Notes: generated by a model from the letters alone, not told the origin. Counted from the first letter of the stretch, positions 7,864-17,216 are shown. The stretch: DNA of 64,000 bases from Propionibacteriaceae bacterium (GCA_031261485.1 JAISJO010000082.1:23573-87572); one strand, 5' to 3'. Program-made: numbers and translations.

Positions 7864-9864
7864 ATGGGGACGTGGTTCACGGGTCTTCACCCGATAGTTG
7901 CGTTCCTTGTGAATGCCTTTCTCTGGGCTTTGGGCATTGCCATACTATGCGGCGTTGGCTACGGGATTGGACAGGTGGCTGGTCGAGTCCATCACTGGTG
8001 GAAGATGGACATCCGAAAGGAGCAAGAGTCCCAGGTCTACCGAACCAAGCGACTGGCCCGGCGATGGTGGGCCTCGTGGAGCCGTGCGGTATCTTTCAGT
8101 CTCCTCGCGCTGGTGATTTGTCTTGTCCTGACGGAGCACCAGGACTGGGCTATTGAACATGGGCTTGGGGGAAGCTCCGTCCTCGCTTGGATAGCAGGGG
8201 TGCTGCTCGTTGTGTCGTGCATGCGGGTTGGTTGGACAAAGGAAGTGTTCAAGAGCCTCCCGCTGGTGGAGTGGGCGATCTTCGGTTTGACCGCGACTCT
8301 TGGTGCCATTTCTTCCGTGTCGCTCGGCCGCCTCACTGAGGGGCCTTCAGAAGACGACCTGGGCCCGTTGACAGTTGTCCTTATCGACTGCGCAATCGCG
8401 GGCGTTTGGACATATGTTCTTTGGCGCGTCCTCTGCAACCGCTTCCCATCTCCTGTAGCTGAAATGACATCGTCTCAAATGGCATCCGACGGGGAATTGG
8501 AGAGTCTTGGCCTGGATGCTCTGGGCCGCGCCTCGATTGCGAAGCGACTTGCCTCCTTGATTCTTCATCAGGATCCGCCCTTTACTCTGGGTATCGATGG
8601 TGAATGGGGGTCGGGCAAGTCCACCCTAATGAACTTTGTTGACGACCAACTGTGGTACGAAACGACGGGAGTGAATCCTGAGAGTCGTGCCCCCGCAAGT
8701 CGTCGGCTGGGCTGGGCAGGTGGCAGGCCGGGCAGGCGCATGGTGCTAGTCAGACTAAATCTGTGGGAGCACCAACATGACGAGAATCCAGTCGTCGCTT
8801 TGCTGCAGGCTGCGAGGGACACCTTGCCTCCTGCCTATCGAGCAGGCGTAAGTGCCGAGATTGAGGGAATTCTAGCCGCCTGCGCATCTGCGGTGGCTTT
8901 GGGCGTCGGAGACATTCTTGTCGGAACAAGCCTCCCGACCGCCGTGGGAATCAGAGACAAACTGGGATCAGCCATCGCAGGCAGGGACGGTCCATTCAGC
9001 ACTCAGGAGACACAGGCGACCTTGGTATCAATGTTCCAAGATGCTGTTGAGACTGTCTTGGAAGTACACGCCGCCGACCGGATTGTCTTTGTCGTCGATG
9101 ACCTTGATCGCTGCATGCCCGATGTTGCGTTGGACCTGCTGGAAAAGGTCCATCTGTTCTTTCGTCAGGTCAGGTGCATTTTCGTGCTAGGAGTGGACAC
9201 GGATATCCTGAAACTCACTGTGACCAAGCGTTACACTGACGAAGGAGCAGGTGAAAGAGCATCAGACTACGCTGAGAAGTATGTGGAGAAAATCATCACC
9301 TTCCCCTACGCTTTGCCGCCGGTCACCGACCTAGAACGACGGATCTACCTCTCAAGACTCTTGAACTCCCTGCGACAGACAGACGCGCAGGAAGGACTCT
9401 CAGGTCTCAAGATCGCCGAGATTCTTGAAACCTGGACTGCGGGGTTGGGCGAGAACGCCGAGAGCTTGCGGAGGACCAAACGCCTGGCCAATACCTTCAT
9501 CCTTCATCAGCGCATACAGAATCCCGAGTCGGATGCGACCAAGTTGGCAGATGGCGACAGAGTAGCACCCCCACCACATGCGGGTGGAGTATTGGGTACC
9601 ACTCCCGCCTCCTCAGAGGATCAGGCTGTCGCAGACGATACTCAGTCCCGCACTCACATGACACTTGTCTACCATGGCGGAGTGAATCACGAGGTGACGG
9701 CGCCGAGTTCGATACTGTATCCAGCGACCAAAGATTTCGATCCGTGGATACTCGCAGCGGTCACTGCCATCCAGATTCTCGCCCCCCGTGATTTCAAGGA
9801 ACTGGCTGGCCCGACCGGAGATACCGCCATCGAAAGATGGTTCTTCCCAAAGGAGAAGTCATGA
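7864..9864 (+). CDS. KAP-family membrane P-loop NTPase
   Basis: 666 residues. The N-terminal region carries about five hydrophobic helices (about 10-33, 76-94, 103-121, 131-150, 163-185). A KAP NTPase domain follows: Walker A GEWGSGKST (246-254) and Walker B RIVFVVDDLDRC (406-417), the DDLDRC form being typical of KAP proteins, then a helix-rich region with GVD, YAEKYVEKI and PPVT motifs. KAP NTPases are membrane-associated ATPases, several of them linked to phage exclusion or membrane-complex assembly. The C-terminal 130 residues are unrecognised and partly low-complexity. GGAGG lies about 12 bases upstream of the ATG. The ATGA overlap with the next gene (9861-9864) shows translational coupling. 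The family call is strong; the role is inferred. Confidence 0.9.
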   Translation: MGTWFTGLHPIVAFLVNAFLWALGIAILCGVGYGIGQVAGRVHHWWKMDIRKEQESQVYRTKRLARRWWASWSRAVSFSLLALVICLVLTEHQDWAIEHGLGGSSVLAWIAGVLLVVSCMRVGWTKEVFKSLPLVEWAIFGLTATLGAISSVSLGRLTEGPSEDDLGPLTVVLIDCAIAGVWTYVLWRVLCNRFPSPVAEMTSSQMASDGELESLGLDALGRASIAKRLASLILHQDPPFTLGIDGEWGSGKSTLMNFVDDQLWYETTGVNPESRAPASRRLGWAGGRPGRRMVLVRLNLWEHQHDENPVVALLQAARDTLPPAYRAGVSAEIEGILAACASAVALGVGDILVGTSLPTAVGIRDKLGSAIAGRDGPFSTQETQATLVSMFQDAVETVLEVHAADRIVFVVDDLDRCMPDVALDLLEKVHLFFRQVRCIFVLGVDTDILKLTVTKRYTDEGAGERASDYAEKYVEKIITFPYALPPVTDLERRIYLSRLLNSLRQTDAQEGLSGLKIAEILETWTAGLGENAESLRRTKRLANTFILHQRIQNPESDATKLADGDRVAPPPHAGGVLGTTPASSEDQAVADDTQSRTHMTLVYHGGVNHEVTAPSSILYPATKDFDPWILAAVTAIQILAPRDFKELAGPTGDTAIERWFFPKEKS

Positions 9865-10964
9865 CTGCCCCAAATGGACGCTTTGCGAGAACACCGCGAG
9901 CGCCTTATCGAATCAGCGGCCAGTCGTCAGTCATGTCTCGCCAAGACACCGAAGAATCCAGGGAACTCCCGCATGTGGAATTGCTGAAGGCGATCCAGAA
10001 TCATGTGGCAACAGATTCGAAGTTGAGGCAGGCTTGGCTGAATGCCCAAGAGTTTCCAGACGCCAAAGAACGATTGATTCGCGAGATTCGCAACTACGTC
10101 CAGAGAATTACGTCAGGGCATCTGGCAGACCCTGACGGTTTCGTGCACGTGCCATTCGCCCACAGAAGCTGGCGCATCCTTGCCAGACGAGAGTACGACG
10201 GTCGGCAGCAGGTACTGTTGCTGCTGGACGGCCTGCTGAAACAAACCCTGCCCTACCACAATTACGATAGTGCGACGCAATGGCAGACACTGCCGACGGT
10301 GACGTGGAATAGCTGCACGCTGCGGCTGTGGCTGAATTCGGGGACCTCAAGCCCAGACAACGGAGCTAGCGTTTGGGTGGTGCCTGAACAATCGTATGTC
10401 TGGACTGACGAGACTACTCCGGGATCTGCTCTCCCGGACGCCGACTACGGCGTGACCCTACCAGGCGCGGAGGTCTGGGGAGACAAAGGCTTTCTTGCGG
10501 AATTCTCCGCGACCGAGGTGAATAGTATCCACGTCGAATCAGTTCACACGGACGATGTTTCGTGGACAGCGAAGGCCTATGCAGACTACCTGGCCGAACT
10601 GGAGAACAGACACGAGATGTTACCGACCTACAACCGCGAGGACTGGGTCGCCCAGTGGCGAAAGTCCCACAATCTAAGCACAAATGACCAAGACACAAGA
10701 GTCACCTTCCCAGGCGGGACAGACATTGAGTGTCGTGTGTTCTTGCTCGATATGGAGCAGTGCTCCCATCTCCTAAAGGAAGAGGCAGCGAGAATTGCTC
10801 AATTGCCAGATGGCAGGCCCTGTGGGTGGTGGCTGCGTTCTCCTGGTTCGACGTCAATCGCTGTCGCAGGCGTGAACGACGGCGGTTGGCTGAACCCCGG
10901 CCGCTACATCGTGCGCGACAAAACTGGCGGCGTCCGCCCAGCCTTATGGCTTAATCTGGACTAA
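9861..10964 (+). CDS. DUF6273-type (C-type-lectin/FGE-like fold) protein
   Basis: 367 residues from ATG 9861, with AAGGAG 6 bases upstream and a 4-base overlap with the KAP gene. The N-terminal 100 residues are charged and helical. The rest follows the DUF6273 pattern: a SWRILAR strand, LLLLDGLL, VTWNSCTLRLWLN (the tWe.C.LR.WLN block), and the C-terminal WWLRSPG...GVRPALWLNL block. DUF6273 is a C-type-lectin/formylglycine-generating-enzyme-like ligand-binding fold found on surface, phage and diversity-generating proteins. No signal peptide or membrane helix is visible, so here it is probably cytoplasmic and works with the KAP NTPase, perhaps as a recognition partner. Enzyme activity is not supported. 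The partnership is inferred from coupling. Confidence 0.75.
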   Translation: MTAPNGRFARTPRAPYRISGQSSVMSRQDTEESRELPHVELLKAIQNHVATDSKLRQAWLNAQEFPDAKERLIREIRNYVQRITSGHLADPDGFVHVPFAHRSWRILARREYDGRQQVLLLLDGLLKQTLPYHNYDSATQWQTLPTVTWNSCTLRLWLNSGTSSPDNGASVWVVPEQSYVWTDETTPGSALPDADYGVTLPGAEVWGDKGFLAEFSATEVNSIHVESVHTDDVSWTAKAYADYLAELENRHEMLPTYNREDWVAQWRKSHNLSTNDQDTRVTFPGGTDIECRVFLLDMEQCSHLLKEEAARIAQLPDGRPCGWWLRSPGSTSIAVAGVNDGGWLNPGRYIVRDKTGGVRPALWLNLD

Positions 10965-10998
10965 GGTCGATTATGTGAGCGCCGCTCGCGGCACGTTT

Positions 10999-11044
10999 GC
11001 CATTCTGCGCGAATGACGAGGGGCGTTAGTCAACGTTTCCCTGG
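10999..11044. repeat. Palindromic repeat, copy A (half element)
   Basis: Contains CATTCTGCGC followed by GAATGACGAGG and ends GTTTCCCTGG. The right half aligns by eye with the right half of the copy at 18853-18967 (both have GAGG, a TTAGTC/TTGATC stretch and TTTCCCTG). It lies in the 220-bp gap between the DUF6273 gene and the MFS gene; nothing else recognisable is in that gap. Confidence 0.55.
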
Positions 11045-11187
11045 CCTATGTACGCCGACTCCGGTCCGACCCAATACAGGGCGCTTGATTGGTAAACTGT
11101 GTGTTGCAACGAGCAGTGACAGTCACGTAAGTCCAGTTGGCGGGCACGGCTCGTTTTGTGCGCCCGGAGACTGATTGGAGACTGCCT

Positions 11188-12408
11188 ATGAGATGGACGC
11201 CACGCCCGGTGACACGCCTGAACGGTACTTTGTTGACCATCATCGCTCTGCTCGCGGCTTTGGCTCCGTTCGCAACGGATGTTTACCTTCCGACATTCCC
11301 TGCGATGGCTGAGCAACTGGGCACAAGCGCGACGGGAGTACAGGTCACACTGACGGCGTTCCTGATTGGCGCGGGTGCGGGACAGTTGTTCTTTGGACCT
11401 CTGTCTGACCGAATCGGTCGTCGTGTGCCGCTCATCGTGGGCACAGCGGTGTGTGTTGTCGCAGGTCTTGGGGCAGTGCTCGCCCAGAATCTCGTGGTGC
11501 TGGTGGTGGCGCGTCTTGTGCAAGGTTTGTCAGGGTCCGCCGGGATGGTCCTGGGGCGGGCGATCATTTCTGACGTCGCCAAGGGGCGAGAAGCCGCGCG
11601 TGCTTTCAACCTGACCTCCATCGTCTTGGGCATCGCCCCGGTTGCCGCGCCACTGGTCGGCGCAGTCTTTGCGAAGGCACTGGGCTGGCGCGGCTTGTTG
11701 GGAATCGTGGTCGGCCTCTCCCTCGTCACACTGGTGGCGGTCATCATCTTCGTCCCGGAGACCCATCCTGCGACAGCGCGCGCCGCCCAACGACAGGCGC
11801 ACACAAACAGCCAATCCAGCGGCCTGGGTTCACGGGCCTACCTGGGAAACATGCTGGTCTTGGTGTTCGGATTCGGTGCGATGATGGCGTACATCTCAGC
11901 GTCGCCTTTCGTGTACCAGGTCATGATCGGCATGAACGAACTGACGTACGGGATCGTCTTCGGGGCGACCGCTCTGATGATCACCTTCGTCAGCTACCTG
12001 TCCGCCCGACTCACCCGCCGGGTTCGCACTCACGTCCTCCTTCGCACCGGCGTCTGCATCCTCGTCGGGTCCGGGGTCGTCTTGGCCACGTTCGCCATCT
12101 CACCTCTGCCCTCCTGGTGTCTCGTTATTCCGCTGGTCACGGGCATCTCTTCGATGGGGTTGATCTTTGGCAATGCCACCGCACTCGCGCTGGGTGCGGT
12201 GCCCCACGCCATCGGAACCGCCTCCGCGCTCATGGGGGCCGCCCAATTTCTCCTCGGTGCCGGCGTTGCCCCGCTCGTGGGCCTTGCGGGAAACCACTCG
12301 GCCGTCCCGATGGCTACGGTATTCGGTATTTCCGCCCTCCTCGCCTTGGCCGCGTTCCTGAGCGCCCGCAATGCCCGCGTCCAAAATCGGGGAGCGCCCG
12401 AAAGATGA
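11188..12408 (+). CDS. MFS multidrug exporter, Bcr/CflA type
   Basis: 406 residues with about 12 membrane helices. The start at ATG 11188 is chosen because GGAG lies 7 bases upstream and the family usually begins shortly before the first helix. The first loop carries ATDVYLPTFPAMA, a Bcr/CflA hallmark (the second conserved block of helix 1), and loop 2-3 has the MFS motif GPLSDRIGRRVPL. A proton-driven drug or small-molecule exporter in the inner membrane is expected; the substrate is not predictable. It stands alone, with no regulator gene beside it. Confidence 0.9.
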   Translation: MRWTPRPVTRLNGTLLTIIALLAALAPFATDVYLPTFPAMAEQLGTSATGVQVTLTAFLIGAGAGQLFFGPLSDRIGRRVPLIVGTAVCVVAGLGAVLAQNLVVLVVARLVQGLSGSAGMVLGRAIISDVAKGREAARAFNLTSIVLGIAPVAAPLVGAVFAKALGWRGLLGIVVGLSLVTLVAVIIFVPETHPATARAAQRQAHTNSQSSGLGSRAYLGNMLVLVFGFGAMMAYISASPFVYQVMIGMNELTYGIVFGATALMITFVSYLSARLTRRVRTHVLLRTGVCILVGSGVVLATFAISPLPSWCLVIPLVTGISSMGLIFGNATALALGAVPHAIGTASALMGAAQFLLGAGVAPLVGLAGNHSAVPMATVFGISALLALAAFLSARNARVQNRGAPER

Positions 12409-12435
12409 ACAGCCACCGTCGGTTTGCCTCCCGGG

Positions 12436-12461
12436 CTACGGTAACGTAGGTTATCTATGAT
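12436..12461 (+). promoter_or_regulatory. Candidate promoter/operator before the CoA dehydratase activase gene
   Basis: A short inverted repeat CTACG-GTAA-CGTAG (12436-12449) is followed by a -10-like TATGAT (12456-12461), 33 bases before the activase start. No good -35 was seen. A regulator might bind the palindrome, but this is speculative. Confidence 0.25.
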
Positions 12462-12494
12462 GAATGAAATGCGAGCAGGGGGCCACGGCAGAAG

Positions 12495-15400
12495 ATGAAT
12501 CGTACGCTGTCGCTTGGCCTTGATGTCGGCTCAACAACTGTCAAAGCTGTGGTGCTGGACACTGACGGTGCTGTCATTTTCTCCGACTACCGCAGGCATA
12601 ACGCGGACGTTCGCGGCGAGTTGGTACACCTCCTGGAGGACGTACAACAGGCACTTCCCGACGCGATGTTCCAGGTGGCCATGACCGGTTCCGGTGGCCT
12701 TGGTGTGGCAAAGATCATCGGCGTGCCCTTCATCCAAGAGGTCATCGCCGCCACCGCAGCAATTGAGCGCTTCAATCCAGAGGCCGACGTCGTCGTGGAG
12801 TTGGGCGGCGAAGACGCAAAGATCACCTATCTGCACCCAGTTCCCGAGCAACGCATGAATGGAACGTGCGCTGGCGGGACGGGCGCTTTCATCGACCAAA
12901 TGGCCGTCCTGTTGAAGACCGATGCTATTGGGCTGAATGAATTGGCTAGTCAGTACATCAATCTGTATCCGATTGCCTCCCGCTGTGGGGTGTTCGCCAA
13001 GTCTGACATACAGCCGCTGCTGAACCAAGGCGCAGCGCATGCTGACATTGCCGCTTCTGTCTTTTCTGCCGTCGCCAACCAAACCATCGCCGGGTTGGCC
13101 TGCGGGCATCCGATTCGGGGCAAGGTCATCTTCTTGGGCGGACCCTTGTTCTTCCTCTCCGAACTGCGCGCGGCCTATGTACGAGCCCTCCCGCAGGTAG
13201 ATGACTTCATCCTGCCAGAGAACGCGCAATTGTACGTTGCGATGGGTGCCGCCCTGCTCTGCCCGCCCCCGCCCTTGAGCTTGCCGCATATCCTCGGCGC
13301 GCTGGTTGATGCTCGCGGTGGCACCCTCGACATCAAGACTATGCGTCCCTTGTTCGCAACCAAGGAAGAGCGGGCCGCCTTCGACGCCAAACACGCTCGC
13401 CATCACGTCGATCAACTTCCTCTCGATGGTGCGACTGGCCCCTTGTTCTTGGGTATCGACGCTGGTTCCACAACGATAAAGTCGGTCCTCATGGACCCCG
13501 AGGGGCGCATTCGCTACTCGACGTACGGAAGCAACGAGGGCGACCCGATCACTGCGGCGGTCACCATCGCCCGCCAGATTCGGGAGGTCCTTCCGGTTAA
13601 CGCCCACGTCGCCCGCTCCTGCGTCACCGGCTACGGGGAAACCATCGTCAAAGCGGCTCTCCACGCCGACGAGGGCGAGATTGAGACAATGGCGCATTAC
13701 CGCGCCGCCAAAGCCGTCGCTCCGGGAGTTACCTCTGTCATCGACATCGGCGGACAGGACATGAAGTTCCTGAAATTGCGCAATGGCACTATCGACTCCA
13801 TTGCGGTCAATGAGGCATGCTCGTCGGGGTGCGGGTCCTTCCTGCAGACATTCGCAACCACCATGAACACCGATATCGCCACCTTCGCAGCCGCCGGATG
13901 CGAGGCTGAAAACCCGGTTGACTTGGGTTCACGCTGTACGGTCTTCATGAATTCTTCAGTGAAGGCGGCCCAAAAAGAGGGCGCAGGACTGGCAGACATT
14001 TCCGCTGGCTTGTCGTACTCCGTGGTGAGAAACGCGCTTTACAAAGTCATCAAGCTGCGCGACGAGTCCGAACTAGGCGATTGCGTCGTTGTCCAAGGCG
14101 GGACCTTCCTCAATGACGCCGTGTTGCGCGCGTTCGAGTTGCTCACCGGCGTGGAAGTCGTCCGCCCCAACATTGCTGGGTTGATGGGCGCTTATGGAGC
14201 CGCACTCACCGCCCAGATGCATTACGACCCGGATGAGGCCCTGACAAGCGCATTCATGGCCCGCGACCTCGACGCCTTCAGTTGCGCGTCCGAACAACGC
14301 ACCTGCCAACTGTGCCAGAATCATTGCAAACTGACAATCACTACATTCGATGACGGCATACCGAACGTGTCCGGCAATCGCTGCGACAGAGGAGCGTCCC
14401 TGGACAAGCGACCCAAGAAGAGCGAAATCCCGAATCTCTACGACTACAAGTATCAACGCCTATTCGCCTACCACCGCCTCAGTGAGAAGGACGCCACAAG
14501 GGGCGAAATCGGCATCCCCCGCGCGCTCGGCATGTACGAGGACTATCCGCTGTGGTTCACGATTCTGACCAAACTCGGGTTCCGTGTCGTGGTGTCGGCC
14601 CGTTCCAGCCACGAACTGTTCGAGTTGGGGATGGAGTCGATACCGGCGGAGAACGTCTGTTACCCGGCAAAGCTGGCACATGGACACGTGGAGTGGCTGC
14701 TGAACCGCGGTGTCAAGACCATTTTCTTCCCCTGCGTCAGCTATGAGCGAAAGACATTCACGGACGCCGATAACAACTACACATGCCCTATTGTCGCCTA
14801 TTACCCCCAGGTCGTGGAGAAGAACGTCACACGCCTGCACGAGGACGGCGTGCGTTACCTCGACCCCTTCGTCAACCTCGACAAACCCGAGCACTTGGCG
14901 AAGCGCCTGACCGAGATCTTCGCCGACTGGAACGTCACCTTGAAGGAAGCGAAAGAGGCGGTCGCCGCCGGGTATGCGGAACTCGACCTCGCCCAGGCGG
15001 ACATCAAACGCGAGGGAGATCGGGCGCTGCAGTACGCCGCAGAGACCGGTCGGCGAGTGATTGTCCTTGCCGGACGGCCTTACCACGTCGATCCCGAGAT
15101 CCATCACGGCATCCCTGAAGCCATCACGAAACTGGGCATGGTGGTAATCAGCGAAGACGCCCTCACGCACGGGATGCGCCACACCCACTTGGAGCGCCCG
15201 ATTCGCGTCATGGACCAATGGACCTACCACACGAGGTTGTACGAGGCGGCGGCACAGGTCCGCGCAATGCCCAATGCCAACTTGGTGCAACTGAACTCGT
15301 TTGGCTGTGGCTTGGACGCCGTCACCACCGACGAGGTGCAGGAGATCATCGAGTCTGCGGGCGACACGTACACGCTGATGAAGATCGACGAGGTCTCCAA

Positions 15401-16943
15401 CCTTGGCGCCGCCACAATACGGCTGCGTTCGCTCGCGGCTGCGGTGGGGGAGCGCATCGGGAACGGGGGGAGTGCCGCGAGGTGCGGCAGTACGGGCTGC
15501 GGGTGTGCCAGTGATTCCGCCAGTTGTGCTTGTGCTAGTGCCAACGTGGCCTGCGGATGCGGCGAAGCACAAGACACCAACCTCAAACGAATTGCGACAG
15601 ACGACATTCCCATGGTGAAAGCTCCGCCCAGACCGCAGTTCCTCGCCGAGCACAAGGCGACGCACACCATCTTCGGCCCACAAATGAGCCCGATCCACTT
15701 CCGCATGCTCGGCCCGGTGTTCCGCCAACTCGGCTACAACCTGCAAGTCCTTGAGTCCGCTTCGAAGGACGATATCGAGTGCGGGTTGAAGTTCGTCAAC
15801 AATGACGCCTGCTTCCCGGCTGTTATGGTGATCGGGCAGTTGATCAACGTCTTTGCCACAGGTGGTGCTGACCCCGACAATTCGAGCGTCATCATCACCC
15901 AGACCGGCGGCATGTGCAGGGCCACGAACTACGTCGGGATGCTGCGTAAAGGCTTGCAGCAGGCCGGTTATGGTCAGGTCCCGGTCATCGCACTGTCGGT
16001 CAGCGGCATCGAATCAAACCCTGGTTTCCGTATCAGTGCGGGCGCCATCCACCGAGGCCTGGAGGCCCTCGTCATGGGCGACGTCCTGCAAACGGTCCTG
16101 TTGCGTGTACGACCCTACGAGCGGGTCGAAGGCAGCGCCAATGCCTTGTATCAGCGGTGGAGTGACATTGCCTGCGAGTTCTTCGCGTCAGGTGGAAAGT
16201 CGTCAGCGATCTTCGGTGGTCGCCTGGGGTTCCGCAAGCTCGTTCGGTCCTGCGTACGTGAGTTTGATGAACTTCCCTTGCTGAACATCCCTCGCAAACC
16301 GCGCGTCGGCGTCGTCGGCGAGATTCTCGTCAAGTATCAGCCGGACGCGAACAACAACGTCGTCGGCGTCATCGAAGACGAGGGGTGCGAGGCTGTGCTT
16401 CCAGGGCTGACAAGTTTCTTCATTTACAGTTTGGCGGCCGCCGATTGGCGTTTGGCTAATTTGGGGGTTGGCACCAAGACGAGTGTGCGCAACTCCAAGC
16501 TCGGGGTATGGTTCGTCGATCGGTACGAGAAGGTGGTCAAAGAGGCCCTCGCCAGTTGCGGCGACAAGTTTGACACCGCACCCAGCATTTACACCATTCG
16601 TGACTACGCCGAAGAGGTGATTTCTCCGGGAACGAACGCGGGGGAGGGCTGGTTCCTCGTCGGCGAGATGATCGAGCTGATCCATTCCGGCGCGCCCAAC
16701 ATCATCTGCTGCCAACCGTTCGCCTGCCTGCCCAATCACGTTGTCGGACGCGGAATGTTCGCCGAATTGCGCCGCCAACACCCCGAGGTCAACCTGGTCT
16801 CCATCGACTACGACCCCGGCGCTTCCGAGGTGAACCAACTCAACCGCATCAAGCTCATGGTCGCAACAGCCCACAAACGCGGCGGGATGATTCCCTCAAT
16901 GGAACCCTGGGACCTGGCCGATGCCGAAATGACTTCGCGTTAG
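12495..16943 (+). CDS. Giant 2-hydroxyacyl-CoA dehydratase activase-like protein
   Basis: 1482 residues. Two tandem ASKHA-fold BcrA/BadF-type ATPase domains: the first starts LGLDVGSTTVKAV and has a Cys in NGTCAGGTGAF, the second has LGIDAGSTTIKSV (about 320) and NEACSSGCGSF. Such Cys residues hold the [4Fe-4S] cluster at the dimer interface in HgdC-type activases. A further Cys cluster (CQLCQNHC) and a DUF2229/HgdB-like C-terminal region follow. The family couples ATP hydrolysis to low-potential electron transfer for radical dehydratases; the true substrate of these large fused actinobacterial forms is unknown. An unusual Cys/Gly/Ala-rich linker is encoded at about 15475-15570. It appears monocistronic. 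Start ATG 12495 has AGGGGG upstream, with long spacing. Confidence 0.85.
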   Translation: MNRTLSLGLDVGSTTVKAVVLDTDGAVIFSDYRRHNADVRGELVHLLEDVQQALPDAMFQVAMTGSGGLGVAKIIGVPFIQEVIAATAAIERFNPEADVVVELGGEDAKITYLHPVPEQRMNGTCAGGTGAFIDQMAVLLKTDAIGLNELASQYINLYPIASRCGVFAKSDIQPLLNQGAAHADIAASVFSAVANQTIAGLACGHPIRGKVIFLGGPLFFLSELRAAYVRALPQVDDFILPENAQLYVAMGAALLCPPPPLSLPHILGALVDARGGTLDIKTMRPLFATKEERAAFDAKHARHHVDQLPLDGATGPLFLGIDAGSTTIKSVLMDPEGRIRYSTYGSNEGDPITAAVTIARQIREVLPVNAHVARSCVTGYGETIVKAALHADEGEIETMAHYRAAKAVAPGVTSVIDIGGQDMKFLKLRNGTIDSIAVNEACSSGCGSFLQTFATTMNTDIATFAAAGCEAENPVDLGSRCTVFMNSSVKAAQKEGAGLADISAGLSYSVVRNALYKVIKLRDESELGDCVVVQGGTFLNDAVLRAFELLTGVEVVRPNIAGLMGAYGAALTAQMHYDPDEALTSAFMARDLDAFSCASEQRTCQLCQNHCKLTITTFDDGIPNVSGNRCDRGASLDKRPKKSEIPNLYDYKYQRLFAYHRLSEKDATRGEIGIPRALGMYEDYPLWFTILTKLGFRVVVSARSSHELFELGMESIPAENVCYPAKLAHGHVEWLLNRGVKTIFFPCVSYERKTFTDADNNYTCPIVAYYPQVVEKNVTRLHEDGVRYLDPFVNLDKPEHLAKRLTEIFADWNVTLKEAKEAVAAGYAELDLAQADIKREGDRALQYAAETGRRVIVLAGRPYHVDPEIHHGIPEAITKLGMVVISEDALTHGMRHTHLERPIRVMDQWTYHTRLYEAAAQVRAMPNANLVQLNSFGCGLDAVTTDEVQEIIESAGDTYTLMKIDEVSNLGAATIRLRSLAAAVGERIGNGGSAARCGSTGCGCASDSASCACASANVACGCGEAQDTNLKRIATDDIPMVKAPPRPQFLAEHKATHTIFGPQMSPIHFRMLGPVFRQLGYNLQVLESASKDDIECGLKFVNNDACFPAVMVIGQLINVFATGGADPDNSSVIITQTGGMCRATNYVGMLRKGLQQAGYGQVPVIALSVSGIESNPGFRISAGAIHRGLEALVMGDVLQTVLLRVRPYERVEGSANALYQRWSDIACEFFASGGKSSAIFGGRLGFRKLVRSCVREFDELPLLNIPRKPRVGVVGEILVKYQPDANNNVVGVIEDEGCEAVLPGLTSFFIYSLAAADWRLANLGVGTKTSVRNSKLGVWFVDRYEKVVKEALASCGDKFDTAPSIYTIRDYAEEVISPGTNAGEGWFLVGEMIELIHSGAPNIICCQPFACLPNHVVGRGMFAELRRQHPEVNLVSIDYDPGASEVNQLNRIKLMVATAHKRGGMIPSMEPWDLADAEMTSR

Positions 16944-16959
16944 GCCCGTGTTCGGGGAG

Positions 16960-17088
16960 GTGGCGGGAATCAGTCAGCGGTTGTGCCCTCCAAACCGAAC
17001 GGCCTCTGCCGCGCAATGGCGCTTGCGCTGGGATGCCATTCCTCCGCCAAGGTCCGACTGCCCACAACCACTGACTGATTCGCGCCAC
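16960..17088. repeat. 129-bp element with 26-bp near-perfect inverted ends
   Basis: The left arm 16960-16985 and the reverse complement of the right arm 17063-17088 match at 24 of 26 positions (core AATCAGTCAG[C/T]GGTTGTG). The 77-bp centre holds no open frame of note. It begins 16 bases after the activase stop. It could be a MITE-like insertion or a long hairpin acting as a terminator or leader; no T-run follows it. Confidence 0.6.
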
Positions 17089-17164
17089 CGCGCAGTCGTC
17101 CCCCACGTCCCCATTATCCCGTTCCACCTTCGTGTCATCGACGCACTAAGACCAGTCACCAAGC

Positions 17165-17170
17165 TATGAT
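17165..17170 (+). promoter_or_regulatory. Candidate -10 box for the lyase gene
   Basis: TATGAT lies 46 bases before the lyase start codon, in a stretch with no other feature. No convincing -35 hexamer was seen, and no short Trp-containing leader peptide of the tnaC type was found. Confidence 0.3.
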
Positions 17171-17216
17171 GGCCCGTGGCAGCCACGACGGCTGACCGAT
17201 GAGTTTGGGAGATGAC

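Noticed and set aside
7728..8156. 142-codon + strand frame overlapping the KAP start
   Set aside because: It runs into the KAP gene in another frame and has no recognisable motif.
9861..10964. Diversity-generating retroelement variable protein
   Set aside because: DUF6273 has a related fold, but no reverse transcriptase or template repeat was seen nearby.
12531..15746. Long antisense frames opposite the dehydratase activase (for example 388 and 428 codons on the - strand)
   Set aside because: They mirror the codon pattern of the real + strand gene, match no family I recognise and have no ribosome-binding sites.
17089..17216. tnaC-type leader peptide
   Set aside because: No short frame with a conserved Trp followed by Pro codons was found before the lyase gene.
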